Shown here piece after piece: positions 48,665-57,825 of a stretch of DNA of 64,000 bases; position 1 is the stretch's first letter; each line of letters opens with the position of its first letter. Below the pieces are notes generated by a model. It was not told where the DNA came from. It searched no databases and worked only from the letters and a program-made list of their open reading frames with translations. Made by a program: the position numbers and the translations under genes. The stretch is from JAAYXS01 sp964550375 (GTDB lineage: Bacteria; Planctomycetota; Phycisphaerae; UBA1845; Fen-1342): contig CAZJYX010000008.1 of NCBI GenBank assembly GCA_964550375.1, positions 1-64,000 on the forward strand. Reading direction: 5' to 3'.

Positions 48665-50086
48665 ATGCGGAGCAAGACACCCCCCGCCGGCAAATTCCCC
48701 CGGCCTTGGCTGCCGGTTGTGCTGCTTGTGGCGGCGGCCGGGCTCAGCTTGGTTGCAGGGTTGCAGGTCCGCGCGTTCTGGCTGCGGCTGCCCGGGGTGT
48801 ATGTCCACAGGACCGCGCCGGCGGCGATGCGGCAGGTCCTGGAGCAGGCCCAGCGCAGCATGCCGCCGGCGGCGCGCGAAGGCTTGGCGGCGGCCCGCAT
48901 CAGCGAGCTGTTTACGAAGGCGTGGCGCGATCCTGTCGAGTTGACTGACAGCCGCTCTGAAGCCCGGCAGTGGGTCGGGACCCTGCGCCAAACGCAGCTT
49001 GGTCGCGTTCAGCTGGCGGCTTTTGCGCTGCTGGAAGCGGAGCGCGCCGGCACGCCGGCGGAGGACCGCTGGCCGGCCATTGAGCCGCTGCTCAAGGGCC
49101 TGGACCAAGCGACGCTGGCACACTCATTGGACGCCGCGATCACCCATTACACGGCAGCACTGCGGGCGCCGCCGCTGGCGTACGACCCGGCAACCGCGCG
49201 GGCCTATGCCGATCTGCTGGTCCGCCAGCCACACGGGCCGCTGCTGCAGTACCTGATGGCGGCATTGGACGAGGTGGCAGCGGCACGGGTTGACGCCGAC
49301 GACGGCTCAGTCGAAGCGTGTCACGCGGTGCAGCGGCGGCTGCTGCGGGAGTGGGTGCTCGAAACTGGCCCGGCCGGTCTGCGGCTGCTGGCGGCCGATC
49401 GGCTGGCGGCCCGGTTGGGACCCGACGAGGCGGACCTGGCCGAGCTATTGCAGACGTGGCGGCGGGCGTATCGTGAGGTCGCTGAAGTGCGGCCGGTGCC
49501 GCTGCCGCTGCTGAGCCTGCGGCAGGAGCCCGACAGTGACCCGGCCGGCCATGCGCGACTGGCCGGCGCCGTGTACTGGCTGGCCTGGTTGGCGGGGGCG
49601 GCGTGCGGCGTGGCGGCCGTTACGGTCATCGGCATGGCGTTGGGGCTGACGGGGGTCCTGCGGCGGTCGCCCGGCCGCCGGTACATAGTGGCGGCCCCAC
49701 TCACGGTCGTCGCTGTGGCGGTTATCGGTCTGCTGTTAGCGGTTCTTGCGCCGACGTGGTGCCATGAAGACCTGCGCCGGCTGGGCGACTCACAGGCGGG
49801 TGCGGCCCGGCTGCCGATCTTCGCGATTGTGACCGCGGTCGCGACAGTGGTGGCGGCGGGGGTCGGCCTGGCAGCCGGGGGGGACCACACTCCGCGATAC
49901 GCCCGCACAGCACTGCTGGGACTGATGAGCTGGCTATTGCTCGCGGGCGTGCTGCTGGCCGGGGTGGGACTGGCGGCGGGCGCTCTGAAGGCGTATACGG
50001 CTACGGAGAATGGGGGCACCTATGCGGCGCTGGCGGGCAGCGGTGCGGAGCAACTGCTTGCTGAACTGCGGACGTGGCACCCATAA
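48665..50086 (+). CDS. Membrane protein of unknown function
   Basis: The 473-residue protein starts at the ATG at 48665; the frame is open further upstream without an ATG. One N-terminal membrane helix (about 16-36) precedes some 270 residues of helical, Ala/Leu/Arg-rich soluble sequence. Four hydrophobic segments follow between about 305 and 460 (with GAVYWLAWLAGAACGVAAV and GLMSWLLLAGVLLAGVGLAAG). No family is recognised. The soluble part should lie outside the cytoplasm if the first helix is a standard anchor. It sits between the antiporter and the tryptophanase-type gene, 46 bases before the latter. Confidence 0.7.
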   Translation: MRSKTPPAGKFPRPWLPVVLLVAAAGLSLVAGLQVRAFWLRLPGVYVHRTAPAAMRQVLEQAQRSMPPAAREGLAAARISELFTKAWRDPVELTDSRSEARQWVGTLRQTQLGRVQLAAFALLEAERAGTPAEDRWPAIEPLLKGLDQATLAHSLDAAITHYTAALRAPPLAYDPATARAYADLLVRQPHGPLLQYLMAALDEVAAARVDADDGSVEACHAVQRRLLREWVLETGPAGLRLLAADRLAARLGPDEADLAELLQTWRRAYREVAEVRPVPLPLLSLRQEPDSDPAGHARLAGAVYWLAWLAGAACGVAAVTVIGMALGLTGVLRRSPGRRYIVAAPLTVVAVAVIGLLLAVLAPTWCHEDLRRLGDSQAGAARLPIFAIVTAVATVVAAGVGLAAGGDHTPRYARTALLGLMSWLLLAGVLLAGVGLAAGALKAYTATENGGTYAALAGSGAEQLLAELRTWHP

Positions 50087-50132
50087 TGCCGGATTCGGCC
50101 GGTATGAAGATGAGTTGTACGTGGGAAGAACG

Positions 50133-51485
50133 ATGAAGACGATCATAGAGCCGTTTCGTATCAAGGTAGTCGAACCGATCCGGATGACGACGCGTGAGCA
50201 GCGCGAGGCCATCCTGCGAGAGGCGGCCTACAACCTGTTCCTGGTCCGGGCCGAGGATGTGCTGATCGACCTGTTGACGGACAGTGGCACGGGCGCCATG
50301 AGCAGCCTGCAATGGTCCGGCGTCATGCGCGGCGACGAGTCGTACGCCGGGGCGAAGAGCTGGTTCGTGCTGCAGGAGCGCATCCGAGAAATCACGGGCT
50401 TCCCGCACATTCTGCCGACGCACCAGGGCCGGGCCAGCGAGCGGATCCTGTTCGAGCTGGTGGGCGGTCCGGGTAAGGTGGTGCCGAACAACAGCCATTT
50501 CGACACCACGCGGGCAAACATCGAGCACACCGGGGCGAAGGCGGTTGACCTGGTCATTGACGAGGGGCGGCAGCCGGCGACGCGGCACCCGTTCAAGGGC
50601 AATATCGACCTGGCGAAGCTGGAGCGGCTGATCGCTGAGGAAGGCGTCGAGCGCATCCCGCTGGTCATGGTGACGGTGACCAACAACAGCGGGGGCGGCC
50701 AGCCGGTGAGCCTGGAGAACCTGCGGGCGGTGCGCAAGCTGTGCGATCGGCACAAGCTGCCGCTGTTCCTGGATGCCTGCCGCTTTGCGGAAAACGCGTG
50801 GTTCATCAAGCAGCGCGAGCCGGGGCAGCAGGAGCGCGGCGTCCGCGCGATCGTGAAGGACATGTTCGGGCTGGCGGACGGCGCGACCATTTCGGCCAAG
50901 AAGGACGGGCTGGTGAACATCGGCGGGCTGCTGCTCCTGCGTGACGACGGGCTGGCGCGGCGGGCGGATGAGCTGCTGATTCTCACGGAGGGGTTCATTA
51001 CGTATGGCGGCCTGGCCGGACGGGACCTGGAGGCCATGGCGCAGGGCTTCGACGAGGTGGTGGATGAGGACTACCTGCAATACCGCGTGCGCAGCACGGA
51101 GTATCTGGGGGAGAAGCTGCTGGCGGCGGGGATGCAGATAGTGGAGCCGCCGGGCGGACATGCGATTTACATCGATGCCAAGGCGTTCTGCCCGCACATT
51201 CCGCCGGCGCGGTTCCCCGGGCAGGCGCTGGTGGTGGGTCTGTACCGGCACGCGGGGATCCGGGCGGTGGAGATCGGCAGCCTGATGTTCGGGAAAGGGG
51301 CCGAGCCGCCGATGGAGTTGGTGCGCCTGGCGATACCGCGGCGCGTGTACACGCAGAGCCACGTGGACTACGTGATTGAGGCGTTGACGGAGCTGTATGC
51401 GCAGCGCGCCCAGTTGCGCGGGCTGGAAATCACGTGGGAGCCGCCGTCATTGCGGCATTTCACGGCCCGGTTCCGGGAGCTGTAG
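50133..51485 (+). CDS. tnaA: Tryptophanase-type PLP-dependent beta-eliminating lyase
   Basis: The 450-residue enzyme starts at the ATG at 50133 after GGGAAGAA. It belongs to the tryptophanase/tyrosine phenol-lyase family: LLTDSGTGAMSS, Tyr71 in MRGDESYAG, THQGR (Arg100), Asp214 in FLDACRF and the PLP Lys257 in SAKKD. Residues that separate the two activities favour tryptophanase: Asp124 (Thr in tyrosine phenol-lyase), Ile381 (Arg there) and His442 (Phe there). It would split tryptophan into indole, pyruvate and ammonia. THQGRASE replaces the usual THQGRGAE. No tryptophan permease or tna leader is next to it. Confidence 0.9.
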   Translation: MKTIIEPFRIKVVEPIRMTTREQREAILREAAYNLFLVRAEDVLIDLLTDSGTGAMSSLQWSGVMRGDESYAGAKSWFVLQERIREITGFPHILPTHQGRASERILFELVGGPGKVVPNNSHFDTTRANIEHTGAKAVDLVIDEGRQPATRHPFKGNIDLAKLERLIAEEGVERIPLVMVTVTNNSGGGQPVSLENLRAVRKLCDRHKLPLFLDACRFAENAWFIKQREPGQQERGVRAIVKDMFGLADGATISAKKDGLVNIGGLLLLRDDGLARRADELLILTEGFITYGGLAGRDLEAMAQGFDEVVDEDYLQYRVRSTEYLGEKLLAAGMQIVEPPGGHAIYIDAKAFCPHIPPARFPGQALVVGLYRHAGIRAVEIGSLMFGKGAEPPMELVRLAIPRRVYTQSHVDYVIEALTELYAQRAQLRGLEITWEPPSLRHFTARFREL

Positions 51486-51621
51486 CGGAACGGGTTGAGT
51501 GGGAGGCGGTTTGGATGGGCCGGCGGCAGGCCGCGCACGGTTCTGTTGCGCGGCTATGCGTCCGGTCGGGGAGAGCAAACCGGCCGGCCGTCGCCGGGCA
51601 TTTCGAGGTGCGGCAGGCAAT

Positions 51622-51706
51622 CGGAGAGGGGGGGATTCGAACCCCCGGAGGCTTGCGCCTCACCGGTTTTCAAGACCGGCGCCTTCAGCCGCTCGGCCAC
51701 CTCTCC
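51622..51706 (-). tRNA. tRNA-Ser (anticodon UGA)
   Basis: Read on minus, the acceptor GGAGAGG pairs with CCTCTCC, followed by discriminator G. The D-arm is GCCGAGCGGC, the anticodon loop CTTGAAA gives anticodon TGA, a long variable arm (GAGGCGCAAGCCTC) is typical of serine tRNA, and the T-arm is GGGGG TTCGAAT CCCCC. CCA is not encoded. Confidence 0.96.
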
Positions 51707-51827
51707 CGCGGGTTCTGGCGGGCGCGCGTCGGGTGACGCGGGCCGCCGACATACGTTAGCACAATCTCGGCGGGAGGCCAGTGGCATCGCAGGGCAGGCG
51801 GCGCGGATGAGCGCGGGCCGGCGGTGG

Positions 51828-52751
51828 TCAGGGCTGCACTTCGCGGCGCCAGGTGCCCGGGACGGGGGTCAGCGGAGGCCGATCGTCCACGGGGATGAAG
51901 GCCGCGTCGTCGAGGGAGAAGTTGCCGGTATTGCTGTACGTGCAGAACAGCAGCCGGGCGTTTTCGACCGGGCCGCTCCAGGTGGGCGTGAACAACTGCG
52001 TTAGGAAGGACCAGTTGCCGTCGGCCCACGCAGCGCTGCCGTAGTAGTTGTCGATGGTGCCCCCGGAGTGCGTGATTCTGAGCAGTATCATCATCTGCTG
52101 CGCGCCGGCGTCGGAACGCACCCAGGCTGAAGCCCGGTACGTCCGCCCGCTCTCGACGGCATCGACCACGACCTGTTGGGGGCCGGAGTACCAGGCCGTG
52201 CGGTTGTAGACGGATAGGTTGTATGTTCCGGAGTGGGGTACTGAGGAAACCGACGAGAAGCCGCAGTAGAATTCGGACCAGCCGGTGGTGCCCTGCTCGA
52301 AGCCGGGGTTCACGAGCCGATTGGTTTCCGTGCGGGGGTCATACAGCAGCACGCTGTAGATGCGCAGGGCGTCGCCCACGTGGGCCGCGCCGTATAGCCG
52401 CACCGGATCAGTGCTGTTGTTGGCTAGGTCGCCGTCCCGCTCGTCGCTGAGCATGAAGGCCAGCGTGGCGTCATCGGCAACCTCGCCGGCGCTCCAATCA
52501 TCGCTGGTGTAGTCGCTGCGCCAATTCGTGTTGCTGCAAAGGCGGTACGTCACCACGTCAACATACGAGCGGGCCAGCAGGTCGGCGGCGACGGCGTACT
52601 GGGCGCCGACCATGGTGCGGTGCTCCACGCGCGTGGCCAGGAGCGCCGACATGCCGATAACCAGCACCACCAGTGAGGTGCTCAGTACGGCGACATACAG
52701 GAAGCCGCGCCGACTAACGGTGGCGACAGGTGCACTTTGGGCTGCGGGCAC
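51828..52751 (-). CDS. Minor pseudopilin (GspK/PilX-like) with carbohydrate-binding-like domain
   Basis: The 307-residue product starts at a GTG (52751) with AGGGGA upstream; the start overlaps the stop before it by one base. A prepilin leader SRRG is followed by FLYVAVLSTSLVVLVIG. The residue at mature position 5 is Ala, not the Glu of other pilins, which is the known feature of the K-type pseudopilin. From about residue 145 (VNPGFEQGTTGWSEF, GTYNLSVYNRTAWYSGPQQ, RTYRASAWVRSD) it has the jelly-roll pattern of CBM4/9-like domains. It is the last gene of the H-J-I-K operon and would sit at the tip of a pseudopilus. Confidence 0.78.
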   Translation of the reverse strand: MPAAQSAPVATVSRRGFLYVAVLSTSLVVLVIGMSALLATRVEHRTMVGAQYAVAADLLARSYVDVVTYRLCSNTNWRSDYTSDDWSAGEVADDATLAFMLSDERDGDLANNSTDPVRLYGAAHVGDALRIYSVLLYDPRTETNRLVNPGFEQGTTGWSEFYCGFSSVSSVPHSGTYNLSVYNRTAWYSGPQQVVVDAVESGRTYRASAWVRSDAGAQQMMILLRITHSGGTIDNYYGSAAWADGNWSFLTQLFTPTWSGPVENARLLFCTYSNTGNFSLDDAAFIPVDDRPPLTPVPGTWRREVQP

Positions 52752-53296
52752 TACTGTTCCCCTCGTAGCTCGAGCGGGTCGAGCCACGCGGCGCTGCGAA
52801 AGGCGTGCAACTGCACGATTATCCGCTCGTCCTGCTCGACCGTGACGGTAATGCGCTTGACACCGGACTCGCTGGCGACCTTGACGCTCAGATTGGCTGG
52901 GTTGAACCAGTCGACGCTGACGCGGCGGGTGAATCCGGTGTAGTCGGTGAGGGGGGTGCCGTCGCGCTGCTGCGGCGGCGTGGCCGACCAGCCGTGGTAA
53001 TCATCGACGTCGTCGAACAGGCTGCGGTTGCCCGTGGCGGCTTCCGATGACCCGGGGCCGAAAGACCCGAGGCCGAGTTCAGGATCGGCGTAGGCTTGCA
53101 GGAGGATCTCGGCCATGAGGTCCTGGGCCAGGCGCAGGGCGCGCGCCCGCTCCACCAGGCGAAACTCGCTGGTGCGGGTGAGGCCGACGGTATTCAGCGC
53201 GGCGACCAGCATGACGCCGACGACGAGGACTGACACAGTGGCCTCGATAAGGGTCAGGCCGTAAGCGCGCGGGCGCGTTCGTGAACTGGGCGTCAT
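52751..53296 (-). CDS. Minor pseudopilin (GspI/PilV-like)
   Basis: A 181-residue prepilin: leader ...RAYG, then LTLIEATVSVLVVGVMLVAAL with Glu at mature position 5. The C-terminal part is beta-rich and ends with an Arg/Glu-containing tail. The ATG overlaps the stop of the J-like gene (ATGA, 53293-53296). Position and length fit the I-type minor pseudopilin. Confidence 0.82.
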   Translation of the reverse strand: MTPSSRTRPRAYGLTLIEATVSVLVVGVMLVAALNTVGLTRTSEFRLVERARALRLAQDLMAEILLQAYADPELGLGSFGPGSSEAATGNRSLFDDVDDYHGWSATPPQQRDGTPLTDYTGFTRRVSVDWFNPANLSVKVASESGVKRITVTVEQDERIIVQLHAFRSAAWLDPLELRGEQ

Positions 53297-55074
53297 TTGC
53301 TCAGCTTCTCCTCGGCTATCGTCAAGCTGCGCAGCGCGTTCGCGTTGGCAGCGGCCGCTGGTAAGGCTGCGCCTTCCCCCTCGTCCTCGTCCACGGGCAG
53401 TTCGAGTTCGCCGGTGGCCACGGATCCACCCACACGCACGCTGACGTAGTCAAACTGCGCGGCGGAAAGGGCCTGCACGCTGGCAAACCGGTCAACATCA
53501 GACGGGGAGTACATGACGTAGTAGAACGTGCCGCGGTCGGCTCCGTCGACGTTGACGTTTACGGTATTCAGGGACGGATCGACCAACAGCCGCACGGTCA
53601 CAAGGGTGGCCGGCAGACCGCTGACAGTGACAAGCTTGCGCTGCACCGCCGCGCCGGCCTGGTGGTAAACGGTCAGTGTCTGTGTGGCGTTCGTCTGGAG
53701 ACGCAGCCGGGCAGTTATTGTGGCGCAGGTGTTGGCGGCGCAGTCCACGTTCAGTCGCAACTCGGCGCCGGCGCCGCTGGTGCTGGTGCTGCGGGCGCGC
53801 ATGGTGGCGACCGTCAGTTGGTCGAAGTCGTGGTCCGGGTAGGTGTCGAGGGTGGCGGCGGGCGTCCAGAGACCGTTCGCGATGGTGCCCGCGTTGAAGG
53901 TGCCGCCGCCGCGCTGCGTCCAGTCAGGCAAACCGTCGCCGTTGACGTCCAGCGTGGTCGGGTTGCTGGTGAAGTCCAGCTCCCAGAATCCGGAAAGCAC
54001 CTCCGGCGTGTTCAGCAGGTGGGCCGCGGCGCTGACGCGGGTGGCGTCGTCGTCGCCGGTCCGGAGTGTGACGGGGACCATCGTGATGTACGTGTAGGTG
54101 GCGGTCTGGGGCGGGCCGGCAGTGCATTCGGTGCCGTACACGGAGATCAGCAGCGCGGCGGTGGTGTAGGTTCTGTCCCAATCGGGAGTGCCCCTGAAGA
54201 GCGCGGCGCCGGAGATGGATACGCCTTGGGTCTGATACCTCAGGCTACAGGTCTTGGTGTTGCCGGAAGTGCTGAAGGTGATACACGCGCTATCGCCAGG
54301 CGAAAGCCAACCCGCGGACGGCAGCGAATACTCGCGCGAGCCGTAGGAGAGAATCGGGAGCGTGCTCTCGGCGAACTGCGTTTCCGCCAGGATGTCGGCC
54401 GTCGGCCAACCGTCCTCGCCCAGCGGGACGACGCGCAAGGTCGTGGTGCCGTCTGCCGGCCATACCATCTTGGTCTGGATGCCGACGCGCGTGACGCGCC
54501 AACTGAGTGCCGCGTTGGAGAGGGTGGGCGTGAAGCTCTGACCCCACGACCTGCTGTTTGAGACTTCCAGGTCGCCGAGATCCGACGAGGAGGTGTGCGA
54601 GAACAGCGTCTGCTCGCTGCCTTCGACGGGCGCCCCGCTGTACTCCTCAGTGAGTGTCCTGGTCTGGTATGCAAACGAGAAATCGGTGACGTCGGCAAGC
54701 AGCTCGACCGCTGGGTAGCCGTTGTATTGCCGCAGCAACGGGTCGCCGGCGGTACCGGACCAGAAGTAGCGGACCCGCTCCGGGCATCCGTCGCCGTTGC
54801 GGTCCGGCAGTGTGAAAGTGATCGAGTGCGGGCAACGCTCGCGAATGTGGAGCGCCTGCTGCAACTCGGCCACCAGCTCGCCCAGCACGCGGTCGTTCTG
54901 CGTGACCTGCCCGGCGGTGCTCATGCCGGCGGCCGGCAGGGCCTTGGTCGTCATGAATAACGCCCCGCTCAGGCCGGCCATGACCAGCCCGACCACCACC
55001 AGGCTGACCAGCACCTCCACCAGCGTGAAGGCGGGTGGGCGACTGTGTTCGAACTGGACCGAATCAGGTCTCAT
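53293..55074 (-). CDS. Large minor pseudopilin (GspJ/PilW-like) with inserted beta domains
   Basis: The product has 593 residues, about three times a normal GspJ. The leader ends SRPPA, followed by FTLVEVLVSLVVVGLVMAGL with Glu at mature position 5; the residue before cleavage is Ala instead of Gly. A PilW-like segment reaches about 165. A beta domain (about 165-300: WGQSFTPTLSNAALSWRVTR) and a LamG-like or concanavalin-like domain (about 365-560: FWELDFTSN, PDWTQRGGGTFNAG, TFYYVMYSPSDV) follow. Such added lectin-type domains suggest surface or polysaccharide contact. It is separated from the H-like gene by 35 bases. Confidence 0.78.
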   Translation of the reverse strand: MRPDSVQFEHSRPPAFTLVEVLVSLVVVGLVMAGLSGALFMTTKALPAAGMSTAGQVTQNDRVLGELVAELQQALHIRERCPHSITFTLPDRNGDGCPERVRYFWSGTAGDPLLRQYNGYPAVELLADVTDFSFAYQTRTLTEEYSGAPVEGSEQTLFSHTSSSDLGDLEVSNSRSWGQSFTPTLSNAALSWRVTRVGIQTKMVWPADGTTTLRVVPLGEDGWPTADILAETQFAESTLPILSYGSREYSLPSAGWLSPGDSACITFSTSGNTKTCSLRYQTQGVSISGAALFRGTPDWDRTYTTAALLISVYGTECTAGPPQTATYTYITMVPVTLRTGDDDATRVSAAAHLLNTPEVLSGFWELDFTSNPTTLDVNGDGLPDWTQRGGGTFNAGTIANGLWTPAATLDTYPDHDFDQLTVATMRARSTSTSGAGAELRLNVDCAANTCATITARLRLQTNATQTLTVYHQAGAAVQRKLVTVSGLPATLVTVRLLVDPSLNTVNVNVDGADRGTFYYVMYSPSDVDRFASVQALSAAQFDYVSVRVGGSVATGELELPVDEDEGEGAALPAAAANANALRSLTIAEEKLSK

Positions 55075-55109
55075 CGTGCCTCTGTTGGCGCGGGGTGTTG
55101 CACGGGCGC

Positions 55110-55610
55110 CTAGTTGACCGGTGCCACGTTGGCTTCACTGATGGTTACCCGGCCGCTGTGTGCTTCGACCGTCAGAGTCCGCTGCTCGCTGCCCACTTGG
55201 AGCACCACCGTGCCGGCACTGTCAGGCACGCCGTAGCCGTCGAACGTCAGCACGCTTTCTCCGGCAAAAGATGCCTCGCTTAACCGCGCTTCGTACGGGG
55301 ACTGCGCCAAGCGCACCAGGTAGTCCGTGCCGGGCCGGTCGGGATCGCTCACGCCCGGCAGGCGGTAGGTACCCGAGCCGATGAAGAACTCGATGCTACG
55401 GGAAGCGCTGGCTTGGCGGGCGAGGTTCTGGGCCAGGGCGATGTCGGCCGAAACGCGGCGGGCAGCGGCGTCGGCCCGGCCACGCATGAGGCTGCCGGAG
55501 AAGCGCGGCAACGCCATTGAAGCCATGATGCCGATAATCGCGATGATGAGAGTGAGCTCGATGATCGAGAAAGCTCGCCGGGACAATGGGTTATGAACGG
55601 CACGCGTCAT
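55110..55610 (-). CDS. Minor pseudopilin (GspH/FimT-like)
   Basis: A 166-residue prepilin: leader SRRA then FSIIELTLIIAIIGIMASMALPRF, with Glu at mature position 5 and Ala in place of Gly before the cleavage site. A helix follows (RRVSADIALAQNLARQ), then a beta-rich GspH-type C-terminus. First gene of the minor pseudopilin operon, divergent from the secretin gene. Confidence 0.87.
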   Translation of the reverse strand: MTRAVHNPLSRRAFSIIELTLIIAIIGIMASMALPRFSGSLMRGRADAAARRVSADIALAQNLARQASASRSIEFFIGSGTYRLPGVSDPDRPGTDYLVRLAQSPYEARLSEASFAGESVLTFDGYGVPDSAGTVVLQVGSEQRTLTVEAHSGRVTISEANVAPVN

Positions 55611-55986
55611 TGAAGGCCCGCCGCATCAGCATGCGCACGGCCCGGCCTGGCCGGGCGAATAAGATTCCGTCCTTCGTTCATCGACTATCTGAAGGACACT
55701 CTTCTTTGTTGGCGTGTGGCTGGGCCGGAACCGGTTCCGATGCAAGCACGCGGCTACTTGGGGCGGATTCTCACCTTGGCCGGCGTACGCCGCGCGTCCG
55801 TGTAGTTTTCTTGAACCTACCGATAACTCACTCCCGATTTAGCCTATGGACGACCTTTGCATACAGACGCTGGATCCTCGTTGGAATCGCGGCCCGGGTA
55901 CCGCGGCGCCGACGGCAGCGGACCAGTCATGGATTGAGCGCAATATGTGCACAGTGCAATGCCGTGCCGGCCGGTGGCGGGCACAA
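55611..55986. promoter_or_regulatory. Divergent control region of the pseudopilin and secretin operons
   Basis: The two operons of the secretion machine face away from each other here, so shared regulation is possible. The frame of the secretin is open from 55846, but residues before 55987 do not resemble a signal peptide. AT-richer patches around 55690-55715 and 55810-55850 are the best promoter candidates. No sigma-54 site of the GG-N10-GC type was found. Confidence 0.35.
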
Positions 55987-57825
55987 ATGAGGGGCACGAA
56001 ACGCGGCGGTTTCTGCGCAGCGACCGTCCTTATCGCGGTGCTTGGCGTATCGGCCGGCCTGGGCCAGACCAGGGAGCCGCCCGACGTGCTGAGGATGCTC
56101 TCGGGGCTGTTTCCGACCGCCGGGCCGCTGGACCAGGGCGCGGCTTCGGCCGCCGCGGCAAGCGATGACGAGGTCGCGGCTTCGGACACGGGCCTGCTGG
56201 ACGTGCATATCCGGAATATGCCAGTGGCCACGCTACTGGAGATGCTGAGCTACGAGGCGCGGGCGAATATTGTCGCCAGCACGAGCGTGGTGGGGAGCGT
56301 CTCGGCGAACCTGTACGATGTGTCGCTGGAACAGGCTCTGGACGCCGTACTGACGCCGAACGGATACGCTTACGCGCTGATCGGCGGGACGATCTTCGTG
56401 GGGACGACGACGGAGATTGCGACGTTGGGGCCGGCGCCGGTGACGCGTGTGTTCCGGCTGCGGTATATCAACCCGACCGAGGCGGCAGCCGCGGTGCGGG
56501 GGTTACTGGGCGACGCCGTAAACGTGGTCGAGGGCGGCGGAGAGCAGGAGAGCCGGTCGGGTGACAGCGACACGATGGGGCCGGTCGGCGTGAGCTACGT
56601 GATCGTGACGGCCGGGCCGGCGGAACTGGACGCGGTGGCGGAGTTGCTGGCGACGATCGATGAGCGGCCGAAACAGGTGCTCGTCGAGGCCACGGTGCTG
56701 CGGGCGACGTTGAACGAAGCCAACGAGTTCGGCGTGGATTTCACCATGCTGGGCGGCGTGGATTTTCAGAATGTGAACAGCATCAGCAGCGCGTCGGCGG
56801 ACTTGTCGACGGGGCTGCTGCCGCAGGCCGACCTGCAGAGCACAACGTTCAACATCAACACGGATTTCAGCGCCAACGTTTCGGCGGGCGGTTTTACGTT
56901 CGGATTGATAAAGGACAGCGTGGCTGGTTTCGTCCGGGCGCTGGAGGAAATCACGGACGTGGTGGTCGTGGCCAATCCGAAGATTGTCGCGCTGAACAAG
57001 CGTGAGGCCGAGGTTATTGTCGGGCGGCGTGACGGCTACCTGACCACAACGGTGACGGAGACGGCCGCGGTGCAGACAGTCGAGTTCCTGGAGACGGGCA
57101 CCCAGATCAAGTTCCGTCCGGTGATCAACGAGGATGGCACGGTGCGGCTGCGGGTGCACCCCAAGGACAGCAACGGCGGCCTGACGGCGGCGAACCTGCC
57201 GTTCGAGGAGACCACTGAGGCGCAGGCGGACATTCTGGTCGATGACGGCCAGACCATCCTGATCGGCGGCCTGTTCCGCGAGCGGACGGTGACGAGCCGC
57301 ACGCAGGTACCGGTGCTGGGGGACGTTCCGGTGATGGGCGAGTTGTTCGGCAGCCGGCGGAACCAGACCGTGCGGGAGGAGGTCATCATTCTGCTGACGG
57401 TTCACATCATCAAGGAGACGGCGCGGGAGCGTGCCCTGTTTCGCGGGCTGGTGGAGGACATCGAGCGGTTGCGAATCGGGGCGCGGCGGGGGCTGATGGG
57501 CAGCGGTCGCGAACGGTTGGCGCAGGCCTTTTTCCACGAGGCACTCCGGCAACTCGAGGCTGGGGAGCGCGAGAAGGCGCTCTTCAACGTCCGGCTGAGC
57601 CTGCACAACCAGCCCAAGCACCTGGGGGCCTTCAAGCTGGCCGAGCGGCTGTTGGAACAGCGCATGTGGGACGATGAGGGCACGCGCATGCACACGTTCA
57701 TCTGGCAGTTGCTGGACCAGCCGCAGTTGGACGGTACGGCCGGAACTGAGCCATTCGGCCGACCCGGGATCAACTTGGACGAAACTGCCGCAGAGCAGAC
57801 GAGCAGTGGAGGGCAGATGCCATGA
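55987..57825 (+). CDS. Secretin (GspD/PilQ family) with helical C-terminal extension
   Basis: The 612-residue product starts at the ATG at 55987 (signal MRGTKRGGFCAATVLIAVLG). An N-terminal secretin/TonB-like short domain (LLDVHIRNMPVATLLEMLSYE) is followed by N-domains (VTRVFRLRYINPTEAAAAV) and the C-terminal secretin barrel: VLVEATVLRATLNEANEFGVD, VVANPKIVALNKREAEVIVG, ETGTQIKFRPVI, DGQTILIGGLF and VPVLGDVPVMGELF. About 130 residues after the barrel (ERLAQAFFHEALRQLEAGER and on) look TPR-like. The outer-membrane pore would serve the pseudopilus machine. It is coupled by an ATGA overlap to the TPR lipoprotein. Confidence 0.88.
   Translation: MRGTKRGGFCAATVLIAVLGVSAGLGQTREPPDVLRMLSGLFPTAGPLDQGAASAAAASDDEVAASDTGLLDVHIRNMPVATLLEMLSYEARANIVASTSVVGSVSANLYDVSLEQALDAVLTPNGYAYALIGGTIFVGTTTEIATLGPAPVTRVFRLRYINPTEAAAAVRGLLGDAVNVVEGGGEQESRSGDSDTMGPVGVSYVIVTAGPAELDAVAELLATIDERPKQVLVEATVLRATLNEANEFGVDFTMLGGVDFQNVNSISSASADLSTGLLPQADLQSTTFNINTDFSANVSAGGFTFGLIKDSVAGFVRALEEITDVVVVANPKIVALNKREAEVIVGRRDGYLTTTVTETAAVQTVEFLETGTQIKFRPVINEDGTVRLRVHPKDSNGGLTAANLPFEETTEAQADILVDDGQTILIGGLFRERTVTSRTQVPVLGDVPVMGELFGSRRNQTVREEVIILLTVHIIKETARERALFRGLVEDIERLRIGARRGLMGSGRERLAQAFFHEALRQLEAGEREKALFNVRLSLHNQPKHLGAFKLAERLLEQRMWDDEGTRMHTFIWQLLDQPQLDGTAGTEPFGRPGINLDETAAEQTSSGGQMP

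Noticed and set aside
51622..51706. tRNA-Ser as an integration (att) site
   Set aside because: No integrase, no direct repeat of the tRNA 3' end and no foreign composition nearby.
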